NCBI GenBank assembly: GCA_003167495.1
Contig: PMSX01000020.1
Location: 1-36,457 of the forward strand
Source of the DNA: Bryobacterales bacterium
GTDB lineage: Bacteria > Acidobacteriota > Terriglobia > Bryobacterales > Bryobacteraceae
DNA: 36,457 nucleotides
Direction: 5' to 3'
Numbering within the stretch: the stretch's first letter is position 1; each line of letters starts with the position of its first letter. Made by a program: the position numbers and the translations under genes. The notes below the pieces were generated by a model, which worked only from the letters and a program-made list of their open reading frames with translations, had not been told where the DNA came from and did not search any database. Of this stretch, positions 16,250-24,436 are shown in pieces.

Positions 16250-17215
16250 ATGACTCGTCGCACCCTCGTCGGTTCTTTGGCCCTTTCCGCCGCCAGCGCT
16301 CTGAATGCCCAACGCCGCCACCGGGAGGAGCACGCCGAATGGAAACCACTCCTCGGCGTTCTCGGTCCCTACACCCCGAACAACGTCGCTTGGACCAAAG
16401 CGCAGGGCTTCTCCAACATGATCCTCGGCTCCGGGCCGCACTCGACGCTCGACGCCACCACCCTCACAGATTCCCAGATTGCCGACATCAAAACCGTCCT
16501 CACCACCAACCAGATGCACGTCTCCGCTCTGCAGGTTGGGGGGGATAGCATTAATCCCGACCCAGCCAAACGCGCCCGTTCGAACGACTACTTCGTCAAA
16601 GCGATCGAGCTTGCCGGCAAACTCGGCGTCCCCTACATTGGCACGCAATCCGGCCGCGACCGCAACAAGCCGTTCCAGCAGCAGATTGATGAAATCGTGC
16701 GCGTGTACAACGAGAACTTTTTTCCCATGTGCGAGCGCGCGAAAGTCCGCATCCTCTGGGAGCCGTGGCCCGACGGCGAAAATCTCGCTACCAGCCCCGC
16801 CGGTTTCTCAGCGCTCTTCAAAGGCTTTGGCGATTCGCCTTACGTTGGGTTGCAGTACGACCCCTCGCACTTGGTGCGCCAGTTCATGGATCCGATTCAA
16901 ACGGCCCGCGATTTTGTCGACAAGATTTACGATGTTCACCTAAAAGACACCGAAATCCTCTGGCCCGTTCTTCGCTCCACCGGCATTTACAACGAAAATC
17001 ACGTGCAATGGTGGCGCTATCGCATTCCCGGCATGGGCTCCATGAACTGGCGCGAATTTTTCAGTGTGCTGCAGGATGTTGGCTATCAGGGCGCCATGTC
17101 TATTGAGCAGGAAGACTCGCTCTATGGCGCTGACGATCCGGGCCCTGACTTTTCGGACAATTTCAAAATGGGGTTCGTCATGGCGAAGCGCTATCTGGCG
17201 CAGTATGTGCCGTAG
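16250..17215 (+). CDS. Exported sugar isomerase/epimerase-like TIM barrel
   Basis: A 321-residue xylose-isomerase-like TIM barrel (AP endonuclease family 2 fold). The N-terminus MTRRTLVGSLALSAASALNA is an export signal with paired arginines, possibly Tat. Probable metal ligands are E171 (WEPWPDG), D204 and H207 (QYDPSHL), H230 (DVHLKD) and E286 or E288 (SIEQED), so the active site is intact. Family members isomerise or epimerise sugars, inositols or keto sugars. A periplasmic member would not use sugar phosphates, so a free or keto sugar is more likely. The frame opens at 16112 but only the ATG at 16250 gives a signal peptide. A TonB-dependent receptor and a flavin dehydrogenase pair follow on the same strand, so a shared role in oxidising an imported sugar is plausible. 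Confidence 0.85.
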   Translation: MTRRTLVGSLALSAASALNAQRRHREEHAEWKPLLGVLGPYTPNNVAWTKAQGFSNMILGSGPHSTLDATTLTDSQIADIKTVLTTNQMHVSALQVGGDSINPDPAKRARSNDYFVKAIELAGKLGVPYIGTQSGRDRNKPFQQQIDEIVRVYNENFFPMCERAKVRILWEPWPDGENLATSPAGFSALFKGFGDSPYVGLQYDPSHLVRQFMDPIQTARDFVDKIYDVHLKDTEILWPVLRSTGIYNENHVQWWRYRIPGMGSMNWREFFSVLQDVGYQGAMSIEQEDSLYGADDPGPDFSDNFKMGFVMAKRYLAQYVP

Positions 17216-17305
17216 TTCGAGCTGAATCTCAAACTTTTGGCGTAGCCTCGATTAGCGAAGTTGGCGCTACGACGTTCGATTAGCCAATTCTTAACAATCC
17301 TGTTA

Positions 17306-17334
17306 TTGCACTGCGCTCCTAACCGGAATATACT
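17306..17334 (+). promoter_or_regulatory. Sigma70-like promoter of the TonB-dependent receptor gene
   Basis: TTGCAC (17306-17311), exactly 17 bases, then TATACT (17329-17334). Each box matches its consensus at four or more positions and the spacing is ideal. Transcription would begin near 17341, directly at the stem-loop described next. Confidence 0.65.
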
Positions 17335-17341
17335 GTCTGAG

Positions 17342-17359
17342 GCATCGTGCTAACGATGC
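17342..17359 (+). promoter_or_regulatory. 5'-terminal stem-loop of the receptor mRNA
   Basis: GCATCGT, loop GCTA, ACGATGC: a perfect 7-bp stem with a 4-base loop beginning at the predicted first base of the transcript and ending 22 bases before the ATG. Such 5' stem-loops can protect mRNA from decay; as DNA it could also be an operator. The role is inferred from position. Confidence 0.5.
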
Positions 17360-17381
17360 AAAAACACAGGGGAGTGTTTCT

Positions 17382-20300
17382 ATGAGTTGCAAATTACCTA
17401 GCAAACTTGCACACGTGTGCACCAATCTTGCTTTTTTACTTTGCGTCTGTACCGCCGCCTTCGCGCAGTCAGACGTTGGAACGATCACTGGCTTTGTTAA
17501 AGATCCATCGGGGGCAGACGTCCCAAGCGCTAAAGTGGTGGTGAAGAGCGAAGCCACTGGCGAAGAACACGCTGTGACTACCGACTCGTCGGGGCATTAC
17601 ACGGTCCCCAGCCTGCTTCCCGGTCTTTACACGCTAACTGCGTCAGCACCCGGTTTCAAAGAATTCGTCAGCCGGCAAAATCGTTTGGAAGCGAATTCTA
17701 CTATTGAGCTCGACGGAAACCTCCAGGTTGGTCAGAACACCGAACGGGTAGAAGTTTCGGCAAGCGCCGAAGTCTTGCAGACTGAGTCGAGCGCCGTGCA
17801 GGCCGAAGTCAACGGCAAGCAGATTCAAGATCAAGAATTGAACGGTCGCAGCCCGCTCTATTCGGCACAACTGTTGCCAGGCGTTCGCAGTGGCGGAACC
17901 CTGGGTGACTTTAACGGAACTGGATTGGGCGGCAATCCGTTTGCGGTGAATGGCACGCGGTCACAAGACACGTTAGTAACGGTGGATGGCGCGCCGGCGA
18001 TGCGCACGCGTGCCAATGGCGCCGTGATCGGCGTCGGCGATGTTGATGCAACGGCCGAAATCCAAGTGCTGACAGCCGATTATGCCGCTGAATATGGGCA
18101 GGCGGCGGGCGGACAGATTCGCATGGTTACCAAGTCCGGTACCCACGATTTCCATGGCAGTGCCTATGAGTATTTCCGCAACTCCGATCTAAACGCTAAT
18201 ACGTGGGGCCGGAATTTGAGTAAAACGACGGACTTCGCGTCGCCATTCCGCTTCAACAACTTCGGTTACACGGTTGGCGGACCAGCCGCGATTCCGGGGA
18301 AATGGGAGAAGCTGCGCGACAAGTTATTCTTCTTCGTCGCACAGGATTGGATTAGATACAGAAATACCCAAACGCAAACACAGGCGGTACCGACGAACTT
18401 GATGCGTACGGGTAATTTCAGCGAGTTGCTGAGTGCGAACCCTTGGTACTCAGGCACTCGCCAGCTCTACTTTCCAAGTAGTACTTGCAAGTTGACTAGT
18501 TCTTTCGCGCCAGCGGCCGGCTCCTCCTGCACGCCGATTCAGAACAACGTCATTCCCGTGAGTTCTATAAGCCCGAATGGCCTGGCGATTCTCAATGCCT
18601 ATCCAACGGCAACACCCGGTTATTTGAATGGTACTCAGAACTGGATCGCGCAGGCTTCGCAGCCCGAAAACCAGCGGAAAGATATTTGGAATTTGGATAT
18701 CATTCCGAACAACAACAACCACATCGAACTGAGACGCTCAGGTCTCGCTTACAACGAATTCGATCCCTTTGACCAGGGAACCAACTTCACACAGAAGTAT
18801 TTCAATCGTCCAAACCAAACCAACACAGCCGCCTGGACCTATACCATCAGTCCAACGGTAGTGAACGAGCTGCGCGCGACCTACAGCTTAGACGATGTTT
18901 ACATTCCGGTAAAAACTTCGGACATTGGCTTCAACCGTGAGGATTTACCGTTGCCGATCACTTATCCTTATTTGTTCGGCGGGAAAGACCTTCCGAATAA
19001 AATTCCGTCCATCAGCCTTGGCGACAGCTTTTACAACCTGTCTGCTGGTCCCTATCCGTCTCACTCCTCTGGTCCGATTTTCACGGTGTCAGACAGCTTG
19101 ACGAAAGTCTGGGGTAATCACACCTTGAAGTTCGGCATGTTTTATGAATATGCCGGAGAGAACGACGGCGACCAAATCAACGTCTCCACCGTTCCGGGCG
19201 GCGCTAGCAATCAAAACGGCAATTTCATTTTCTCGGACGCGGGCACGGGGCTCACTTCCGGAGCCAGCATAGCGAATCTAGTGTTAGGCGATGCCGATAG
19301 CTACACGGAAATTGGTCCGCGAGCACTGACCATTTGGCGCCGGCCATTGTATGAAGAATTTGCGCAAGACTCGTGGAAAGTGAATTCGAAGCTGCATATC
19401 GACTACGGGGTTCGTATGACCACCGTGATTGGCTTCCATCCATTGTGGGGTAATGCCGATTATTTCGACGGCGCTCTTTACAATCCGGCGCAGGCTGTTT
19501 CGTTGAATGCTGCCGGTAATGTCATTCTTGGCTCTGGCAACCCCTACAACGGAATGGTGATCCCGGGGTTGAGTTCGTTCCCGAGTGCGGCATTAGGACG
19601 GGTGGGCGCTGCCAGCCAAAACATCTGCGATGGCGCATCATGCTCTAGTCTCTTCGATCCGAATCTTCGTGAGGGCTACATCAAACCGACAAACGATTTC
19701 CAACCTCGCCTTGGATTTGCTTATCAACTCAACGACAAGGTGGTGGTACGCGCTGGTGGCGGTGAGTTTACCACCGCGATGCCGCTGCTCGACAACGTCT
19801 TTCCGGGCGGCAATTCGCCATTCCAACCGTTTGTGACAATAAACAACGTGAAGGTGGATAATCCAGGTGCTTCGTTGTCGTCGACAACTGCTGCCAGTAT
19901 CACAGCCACGACGCTGAATCCGGATCTGAAACAACCGGCAGCGTGGAACTGGAACTTCACGATGGAAGCCCAGATGCCGCTTAAATCGGTGCTGTCCGTT
20001 GCCTATGTTGGACATCGTGGGTACCATGCCTGGCAGGTGTACGATATCAACCAGGCCTCCGCCGGCGCGCTGCAGGCGAATCCTGGCACCAACATCAACT
20101 TGCTGCGCCCTTACAAAGGCTATTCGGCAATCCAGGAAGAAGAGAGCACCGTGAATTCGATGTACAACGGCCTCCAGCTTTCGTGGAACAGGCGCTATGC
20201 GAATGGATTTATGTTCGGCTTAAGCTACACATACTCCAAGAGCATGGATAACGGTTCGAACTACCGCGACATCGTTCCGGACACCTACAACACAAGCAAT

Positions 20301-20927
20301 TTGTGGGGGCCGTCGGAATACGACACCCGCCATATCGTGATCATCAATTACCAATACCACCTGCCATTTTTCAAGAACGAGAGCACTTTGGCAGGCAAAC
20401 TTCTGGGCGGTTGGGATATCGTGGGTCAAACGCAATTCCAGACAGGAACGCCTTGCGGCGTGGGATCGAGTCAAGACTTCGCCGGCGTGAGCACCACCGA
20501 TTTGGGTAGCTTTGGATGCGGCAGCGAAGGCCAGTTCTGGGTCGAAAACGGTACGCCGAACATTACGGGCGGTTTCGCCGGCTCGGTGGGCACCGGCAAC
20601 ACCGTCAACCCAACGTGGTTTGCCGTTAAGAACCCTAACGGTACGCCGATCTTCACGAAGCCGGCCGCGGGCACTTTCAACCTGCAACCGGGGGTGCGCG
20701 ACAGCATTTATGGTCCTGGCCTGCAGGACTGGAATATTTCGATGTTCAAGAGGTTCGTCGTTAGAGAGAGCGATTACTTTGAATTCCGCGCTGAGGCGTA
20801 CGATTTCATCAATCACCCGAACTGGAGCGGGGAGAATATCAATCCGACCTCTTCGCAATTTGGCATGATCACCAGCAAGACCGGGCTGCAACGTACATTG
20901 CAGCTTGGGTTGCGCTTTAATTTCTAA
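17382..20927 (+). CDS. TonB-dependent receptor, Oar-like with carboxypeptidase-regulatory-like domain
   Basis: A 1181-residue outer-membrane receptor. The signal peptide (1-29) ends in AAFAQ. A carboxypeptidase-regulatory-like beta domain follows (about 33-115, TITGFVKDPSGADVPSAKVV). Next is a plug domain (about 130-255, with VNGTRSQDTLVTVDGAPAM and GGQIRMVTKSGTHDFHGSAY) and a long beta barrel ending in the required aromatic LGLRFNF. No TonB box is obvious. The length and order match the Oar-like receptors that are greatly expanded in Acidobacteria, commonly linked to uptake of large or plant-derived carbohydrates. GGGGAG lies eight bases before the ATG. It has its own promoter, a 5' stem-loop and a terminator, so it is a single-gene transcript. 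The nearest TonB gene is at 34150-34866. The ligand is unknown. Confidence 0.93.
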   Translation: MSCKLPSKLAHVCTNLAFLLCVCTAAFAQSDVGTITGFVKDPSGADVPSAKVVVKSEATGEEHAVTTDSSGHYTVPSLLPGLYTLTASAPGFKEFVSRQNRLEANSTIELDGNLQVGQNTERVEVSASAEVLQTESSAVQAEVNGKQIQDQELNGRSPLYSAQLLPGVRSGGTLGDFNGTGLGGNPFAVNGTRSQDTLVTVDGAPAMRTRANGAVIGVGDVDATAEIQVLTADYAAEYGQAAGGQIRMVTKSGTHDFHGSAYEYFRNSDLNANTWGRNLSKTTDFASPFRFNNFGYTVGGPAAIPGKWEKLRDKLFFFVAQDWIRYRNTQTQTQAVPTNLMRTGNFSELLSANPWYSGTRQLYFPSSTCKLTSSFAPAAGSSCTPIQNNVIPVSSISPNGLAILNAYPTATPGYLNGTQNWIAQASQPENQRKDIWNLDIIPNNNNHIELRRSGLAYNEFDPFDQGTNFTQKYFNRPNQTNTAAWTYTISPTVVNELRATYSLDDVYIPVKTSDIGFNREDLPLPITYPYLFGGKDLPNKIPSISLGDSFYNLSAGPYPSHSSGPIFTVSDSLTKVWGNHTLKFGMFYEYAGENDGDQINVSTVPGGASNQNGNFIFSDAGTGLTSGASIANLVLGDADSYTEIGPRALTIWRRPLYEEFAQDSWKVNSKLHIDYGVRMTTVIGFHPLWGNADYFDGALYNPAQAVSLNAAGNVILGSGNPYNGMVIPGLSSFPSAALGRVGAASQNICDGASCSSLFDPNLREGYIKPTNDFQPRLGFAYQLNDKVVVRAGGGEFTTAMPLLDNVFPGGNSPFQPFVTINNVKVDNPGASLSSTTAASITATTLNPDLKQPAAWNWNFTMEAQMPLKSVLSVAYVGHRGYHAWQVYDINQASAGALQANPGTNINLLRPYKGYSAIQEEESTVNSMYNGLQLSWNRRYANGFMFGLSYTYSKSMDNGSNYRDIVPDTYNTSNLWGPSEYDTRHIVIINYQYHLPFFKNESTLAGKLLGGWDIVGQTQFQTGTPCGVGSSQDFAGVSTTDLGSFGCGSEGQFWVENGTPNITGGFAGSVGTGNTVNPTWFAVKNPNGTPIFTKPAAGTFNLQPGVRDSIYGPGLQDWNISMFKRFVVRESDYFEFRAEAYDFINHPNWSGENINPTSSQFGMITSKTGLQRTLQLGLRFNF

Positions 20928-20946
20928 ACGATTTCCTTCCTAGACT

Positions 20947-20990
20947 CTCCCGCGTTCGAGCAAATCCTCGGCCGCGGGAGTTTTCTTTTT
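20947..20990 (+). terminator. Rho-independent terminator after the receptor gene
   Basis: CTCCCGCG (20947-20954) pairs with CGCGGGAG (20973-20980), an 8-bp GC-rich stem, followed at once by TTTTCTTTTT. It lies 19 bases past the receptor stop codon and separates the receptor from the GMC gene. Confidence 0.85.
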
Positions 20991-21027
20991 GTCTTTCTGA
21001 ATCTCGATCTGATAAATCTATAAGCAC

Positions 21028-22743
21028 ATGGCCCAAGTCAAAGCCGCTCCCAAAACATACGACGTCGTCATTGTCGGTTCCGGTGCCGGCGGCGGCGTTG
21101 CCGCGCACGTCTTATCTCTAGCTGGCGCAAAAATCTGTATGCTCGAAGCCGGCGAATGGTTCGATTGCGAAAAAGACTCGAAGATGTTCGAATGGCCCTA
21201 CCAGGTGCCGCACCGCGGCGCGGGCACGCAATACCGCCCTTGGGGTGCGTTTGACGCCACAACCCTTGGCGGCTGGCAAGTGCCCGGCGAACCTTACACG
21301 CAAGCGCCGGGCAGCGATTTTAAGTGGTGGCGCGCCCGCATGCTGGGAGGCCGCACCAATCACTATGGCCGCATCTCGCTGCGCATGGGCCCCTACGATT
21401 TCAAACCGTACAGCCGCGACGGCAAAGGTTTCGATTGGCCCATCAGCTACGACGATCTGGCTCCTTATTACGACAAGGCGGAAGAACTCATCGGTGTCTT
21501 TGGTTCGCAGGAGGGTTTGGAAAATACCCCCGACGGCAAGTTCCAACCGGCGCCAGCGCCGCGCGGTTACGAGCGTCTGATCAAATCCGCATCCGACCGG
21601 CTGCGCATACCGTGCATCCCCGCGCGCTTGGCTATTCTTACCCGTCCCTTGAATGGTCGCCCGGCTTGCCACTATTGCGCGCAATGCGGCCGCTCTTGCA
21701 GTGCCAACGCGAACTTTAATTCTCCCGGTGTTCACATCAAGCCTGCGCTTAAAACCGGCAATCTGGAAGTGCGCACCAGCGCTATGGTGCGCGAAGTACT
21801 TGTCGGTTCGGACGGTAACGCTACCGGCGTGTCTTACGTTGACAAGAAAACACGCACTGAGGTGGAAGTGCGCGGCAAGATCGTGGTGCTGGCTGCCAGT
21901 TGCTGCGAAACCGCGCGCATCATGCTCAATTCAAAGAGCAGCCTTTTCCCCAACGGCATTGCGAATTCCACTGGTCTCGTCGGCAAGTATGTTATGGACA
22001 CCGTCGGTTCCGCCGTTTCCGGGTTTTTGCCGATCCTGCAAGACCTACCGCCGCAAAACGAAGACGGCGTCGGCGGTATGCACCTTTACATGCCGTGGTG
22101 GGGGTATAAAGATCAACAAGCCGGCAAAATGCCTTTCGCGCGCGGCTATCACATTGAACTCGGCGGCGGCCGCGGCTTGCCCGGCGAAGGCGTGTTGGGC
22201 GGCTATCCTACACGGTTCCTGGGCGGCGGTTATGGCGTCGAAATGAAGAGGAATCTGCGCAAGCTTTACGGTTGCGAAGTCCATTTTTCGGGCCGTGGCG
22301 AAATGATTCCCAACGAAGACAGCTACTGTGAGATTGATCCGCATGTTGTCGATCAGTGGGGTATCCCCGTGCTGCGTTTTCACTTCAAGTGGAGCCAGGA
22401 CGAAATTCTGCAAGCCAAACACATGCAGGAAACGTTCCAGCAGATTATCGAAGCTATGGGAGGTACGGTGACGCACAAGTCCGGTGAGGAAAAGAATTGG
22501 GGCATCGCCCGTGGCGGCGAAATCATTCACGAAGTCGGCGCGACCAAAATGGGCACCGATCCGAAGACGTCGGTGCTCAATCAGTATTGCCAGGCATGGG
22601 ACGTCAAGAATCTCTTTATCACCGACGCTGCTCCATTTGTTAGTAACGCGGACAAGAATCCCACGCTCAGCATCACCGCCCTCGGCTGGCGCACTTCCGA
22701 TTACATTGCCGATCAAGTCAAAAAACTGAATGTGAAAGTATAA
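21028..22743 (+). CDS. GMC family flavin dehydrogenase, catalytic subunit
   Basis: A 571-residue glucose-methanol-choline oxidoreductase. The FAD Rossmann motif is VIVGSGAGGGVAA (from about residue 13) with LEAGE at the end of the second strand. A cysteine cluster C214-x2-C217-x2-C220-x3-C224 (CHYCAQCGRSC) lies where the FAD glucose dehydrogenase of Burkholderia binds a 3Fe-4S cluster, so an Fe-S relay is likely. The active-site histidine is in HEVGATKMGTDP and the C-terminal flavin-contact motif is ADKNPTLSITALGWR. It has no signal peptide. The subunit-3 gene starts 3 bases later and carries a Tat signal, so the pair should be exported together and oxidise a sugar or sugar alcohol in the periplasm. 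No cytochrome c subunit is encoded nearby. No ribosome binding site is evident. Confidence 0.92.
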   Translation: MAQVKAAPKTYDVVIVGSGAGGGVAAHVLSLAGAKICMLEAGEWFDCEKDSKMFEWPYQVPHRGAGTQYRPWGAFDATTLGGWQVPGEPYTQAPGSDFKWWRARMLGGRTNHYGRISLRMGPYDFKPYSRDGKGFDWPISYDDLAPYYDKAEELIGVFGSQEGLENTPDGKFQPAPAPRGYERLIKSASDRLRIPCIPARLAILTRPLNGRPACHYCAQCGRSCSANANFNSPGVHIKPALKTGNLEVRTSAMVREVLVGSDGNATGVSYVDKKTRTEVEVRGKIVVLAASCCETARIMLNSKSSLFPNGIANSTGLVGKYVMDTVGSAVSGFLPILQDLPPQNEDGVGGMHLYMPWWGYKDQQAGKMPFARGYHIELGGGRGLPGEGVLGGYPTRFLGGGYGVEMKRNLRKLYGCEVHFSGRGEMIPNEDSYCEIDPHVVDQWGIPVLRFHFKWSQDEILQAKHMQETFQQIIEAMGGTVTHKSGEEKNWGIARGGEIIHEVGATKMGTDPKTSVLNQYCQAWDVKNLFITDAAPFVSNADKNPTLSITALGWRTSDYIADQVKKLNVKV

Positions 22744-22746
22744 AAC

Positions 22747-23460
22747 ATGGCAGAGAAAAACGAAACACCAAGCGTCAGCCGGCGCGATATTTTTCAGATT
22801 CTGGGCGCCGTTCCCGCCGCCGCTGTTGTCACTGGCGGTCATGATCACATGCATATGGCGGCGCAGGCTGAACCCGCCGCCAAAGGCCCCTATAAGCGCG
22901 AAACCTTCGACGATCACCAATGGCAGACCGTCCACGTGCTGTGCGATCTGATCATCCCCGCCGACGAGCGCAGCGTCAGCGCCTCCCAAGCCGGCGTGCC
23001 TGAGTTCATTGACGATTGGATTCAGTTCCGCACCGAGCAGGACAGCAAGGACGACGAACCAAAAAACGGTGCCGAGGATGATTTCCACGTCAAAGACAGG
23101 GACCTGCGCGCCGAGATTTTCGGCGGCTTGATGTGGCTTGATCGGGAATCAACGAAACTGTTTGAAAAGAACTTTGTCAGCGCCTCTGTAGATCAGCAAA
23201 AACAACTGCTCGACCGGATCGCCTATCCTGCGAAGGCTGCTAAAGAGGACTCACAGTGGGTGGCGTTCTTCACGCAATTCCGCAGTCTCACAGTCGGTGG
23301 TTTCTTCTCGAGTAAGGCTGGTGTTGCAGATCTCCCATATCTGGGTAACCGTGCGGTGGCTGAATGGAAAGGTTGCGATCCCAAAGTCTGGGCCGTTATT
23401 GAGGAGCGGATGAAGAACGGCTACAAAGGCATTCTGGAAGCGAAGCCTTGGGGGGCGTGA
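22747..23460 (+). CDS. Gluconate 2-dehydrogenase subunit 3 family protein, Tat-exported
   Basis: A 237-residue small subunit of the gluconate 2-dehydrogenase subunit 3 family. The N-terminus has a Tat signal, VSRRDIFQILGAVPAAAVV, followed by a His/Met-rich stretch (GGHDHMHMAAQ) that could bind metal. The body shows family features LCDLIIPADERS, AGVPEFIDDW and NGYKGILEAKPWGA. In related dehydrogenases the small subunit carries the folded catalytic subunit through the Tat pathway and stabilises it. It lies 3 bases after the GMC gene, so the two form one transcript. A damaged second copy of part of this gene sits 50 bases downstream (23508-23561). Confidence 0.9.
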   Translation: MAEKNETPSVSRRDIFQILGAVPAAAVVTGGHDHMHMAAQAEPAAKGPYKRETFDDHQWQTVHVLCDLIIPADERSVSASQAGVPEFIDDWIQFRTEQDSKDDEPKNGAEDDFHVKDRDLRAEIFGGLMWLDRESTKLFEKNFVSASVDQQKQLLDRIAYPAKAAKEDSQWVAFFTQFRSLTVGGFFSSKAGVADLPYLGNRAVAEWKGCDPKVWAVIEERMKNGYKGILEAKPWGA

Positions 23461-23463
23461 GTC

Positions 23464-23498
23464 CCAGGAGTCCCACTGCTTCGCAATGGTCCTCCTGG
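23464..23498. other. Long stem-loop after the dehydrogenase operon
   Basis: CCAGGAG (23464-23470) pairs with CTCCTGG (23492-23498), and the inside CCACTGC/GCAATGG can extend the stem with one mismatch around a 3-base loop. It begins 4 bases past the stop codon. It lacks a T-tract, so it is more likely an mRNA 3'-end or processing structure than a strong intrinsic terminator. Confidence 0.5.
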
Positions 23499-23507
23499 AA
23501 CTTTGGC

Positions 23508-23561
23508 GCCTTTGTCGATCAGCGGAAGCAACTGCTCGACCGGATTGCTCATCCAGTGTAA
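23508..23561 (+). pseudogene. Relic of a second gluconate-dehydrogenase subunit 3 gene
   Basis: Reading in frame, GAFVDQRKQLLDRIAHPV then stop. The intact gene upstream has SASVDQQKQLLDRIAYPAKA at the matching place. From GTC at 23514, 30 of the first 36 bases match 23188-23223. The fragment has no start, ends at TAA (23559-23561) and loses similarity on both sides. It shows a past tandem duplication of the gene or a replacement of its tail, now eroded. Confidence 0.75.
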
Positions 23562-23623
23562 GCCAAAAACTGGTGACAGTGCGTCGTGGTGCCGAAGCGC
23601 GCGTTGCTCCTAACATTCAAACC

Positions 23624-24436
23624 ATGGCTGACACGCTCTTTGCTGATCTCGCTCTCTCAAAACGTCTGGAGCGCGCGGAGGGACACGCCTGCATGCAATT
23701 CGCCAATGCCCGGCGCCGTTTGTTTCCCGCACGCGGGTCAGAGTGCATGGAATGCGCGGGAGCATACGCGGTCTTCGATGGCATCGGTGCTCCTACCACG
23801 CAGACTTTTGGACTCGGCCTCTTCGAGGAACTCGACGTAGTCGCCTTAGAGTCAATCGAACGTTCTTTTCTAGACCGCGGCGCCCAGGTGGATCATGAAG
23901 TGAGTCCACTGGTAGGTGTCGCGGCTCTGAACTTGCTTTCACGCCGATACAGACCCATCGAGATCAGCAACGTCATGTACCGCCGAGTCGAAGAACCAGC
24001 GGCAGAAGACCGAGGCCGGATTCGAGTGCGTGTTGCTAATCCAGCTGAAGCGAAACTCTGGAGCGAGATTAACGTACGCGGCTGGACATACGAACACCCG
24101 GAACTGGTGGGCTTTCTTCAAGAGGGCGCTCCCATTTTCTTGGCGCGTGAAAAAAGCCCGTGTTTCCTCGCGGAGCTCGACGGTCAACAGGGCGCTGCCG
24201 GTGTGCTCTTTATCCATGAAGGAGTTGCTCTTTTTGGTGGTTCGGCCACCGTTCCAGAACTACGCGGTCGTGGACTCCAAGCCGCACTCTTAGCGGAACG
24301 CTTGCATTACGCCTTCGACCAAGGCTGTGATCTAGCAATGATGGTGGCGGAGGTGGGCAGCAATTCCCAACGCAATGCCGAGCGCAAAGGTTTTCATGTG
24401 GCGTACACGCGTACCAAGTGGCGATTGTCGTCTTAG
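23624..24436 (+). CDS. GNAT family N-acetyltransferase
   Basis: A 270-residue protein whose C-terminal half is a GNAT domain: LWSEINVRGWTYEHPE, then LFGGSATVPELRGRGLQAAL with the acetyl-CoA-binding R-G-R-G-x-Q/A loop, then EVGSNSQRNAERKGFHVAYT, the classic last helix. The N-terminal 120 residues (LERAEGHACMQFANARRRLF and a Gly/Pro-poor helical part) look like the leader domain found in some two-domain GNATs. The frame extends back to 23486, but that would read through the subunit-3 relic region, so the ATG at 23624 is preferred. The substrate is unknown. Its stop overlaps the stop of the convergent isoprenoid-synthase-like gene by 4 bases. Confidence 0.85.
   Translation: MADTLFADLALSKRLERAEGHACMQFANARRRLFPARGSECMECAGAYAVFDGIGAPTTQTFGLGLFEELDVVALESIERSFLDRGAQVDHEVSPLVGVAALNLLSRRYRPIEISNVMYRRVEEPAAEDRGRIRVRVANPAEAKLWSEINVRGWTYEHPELVGFLQEGAPIFLAREKSPCFLAELDGQQGAAGVLFIHEGVALFGGSATVPELRGRGLQAALLAERLHYAFDQGCDLAMMVAEVGSNSQRNAERKGFHVAYTRTKWRLSS

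Noticed and set aside
16013..16648. Minus-strand frame of 211 codons
   Set aside because: It crosses the dispersed repeat and the start of the TIM-barrel gene; no domain seen.
17216..17300. Inverted repeat CGTAGC/GCTACG and two copies of TCGATTAGC after the TIM-barrel gene
   Set aside because: Stem of only 6 bp with a 19-base loop and no T-tract; too weak to call a terminator.
20220..20891. Open frame of 223 codons on the minus strand
   Set aside because: It is antisense to the C-terminal barrel of the TonB-dependent receptor and has no recognisable domain or ribosome binding site.
22045..23088. Open frame of 347 codons on the minus strand
   Set aside because: It lies opposite the end of the GMC gene and the start of subunit 3, both with clear domains. 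Its translation shows no domain and reflects the GC-rich codon pattern of the real genes.
23486..23623. Upstream extension of the GNAT frame
   Set aside because: It runs through the subunit-3 relic in another frame; the ATG at 23624 starts the recognisable protein.
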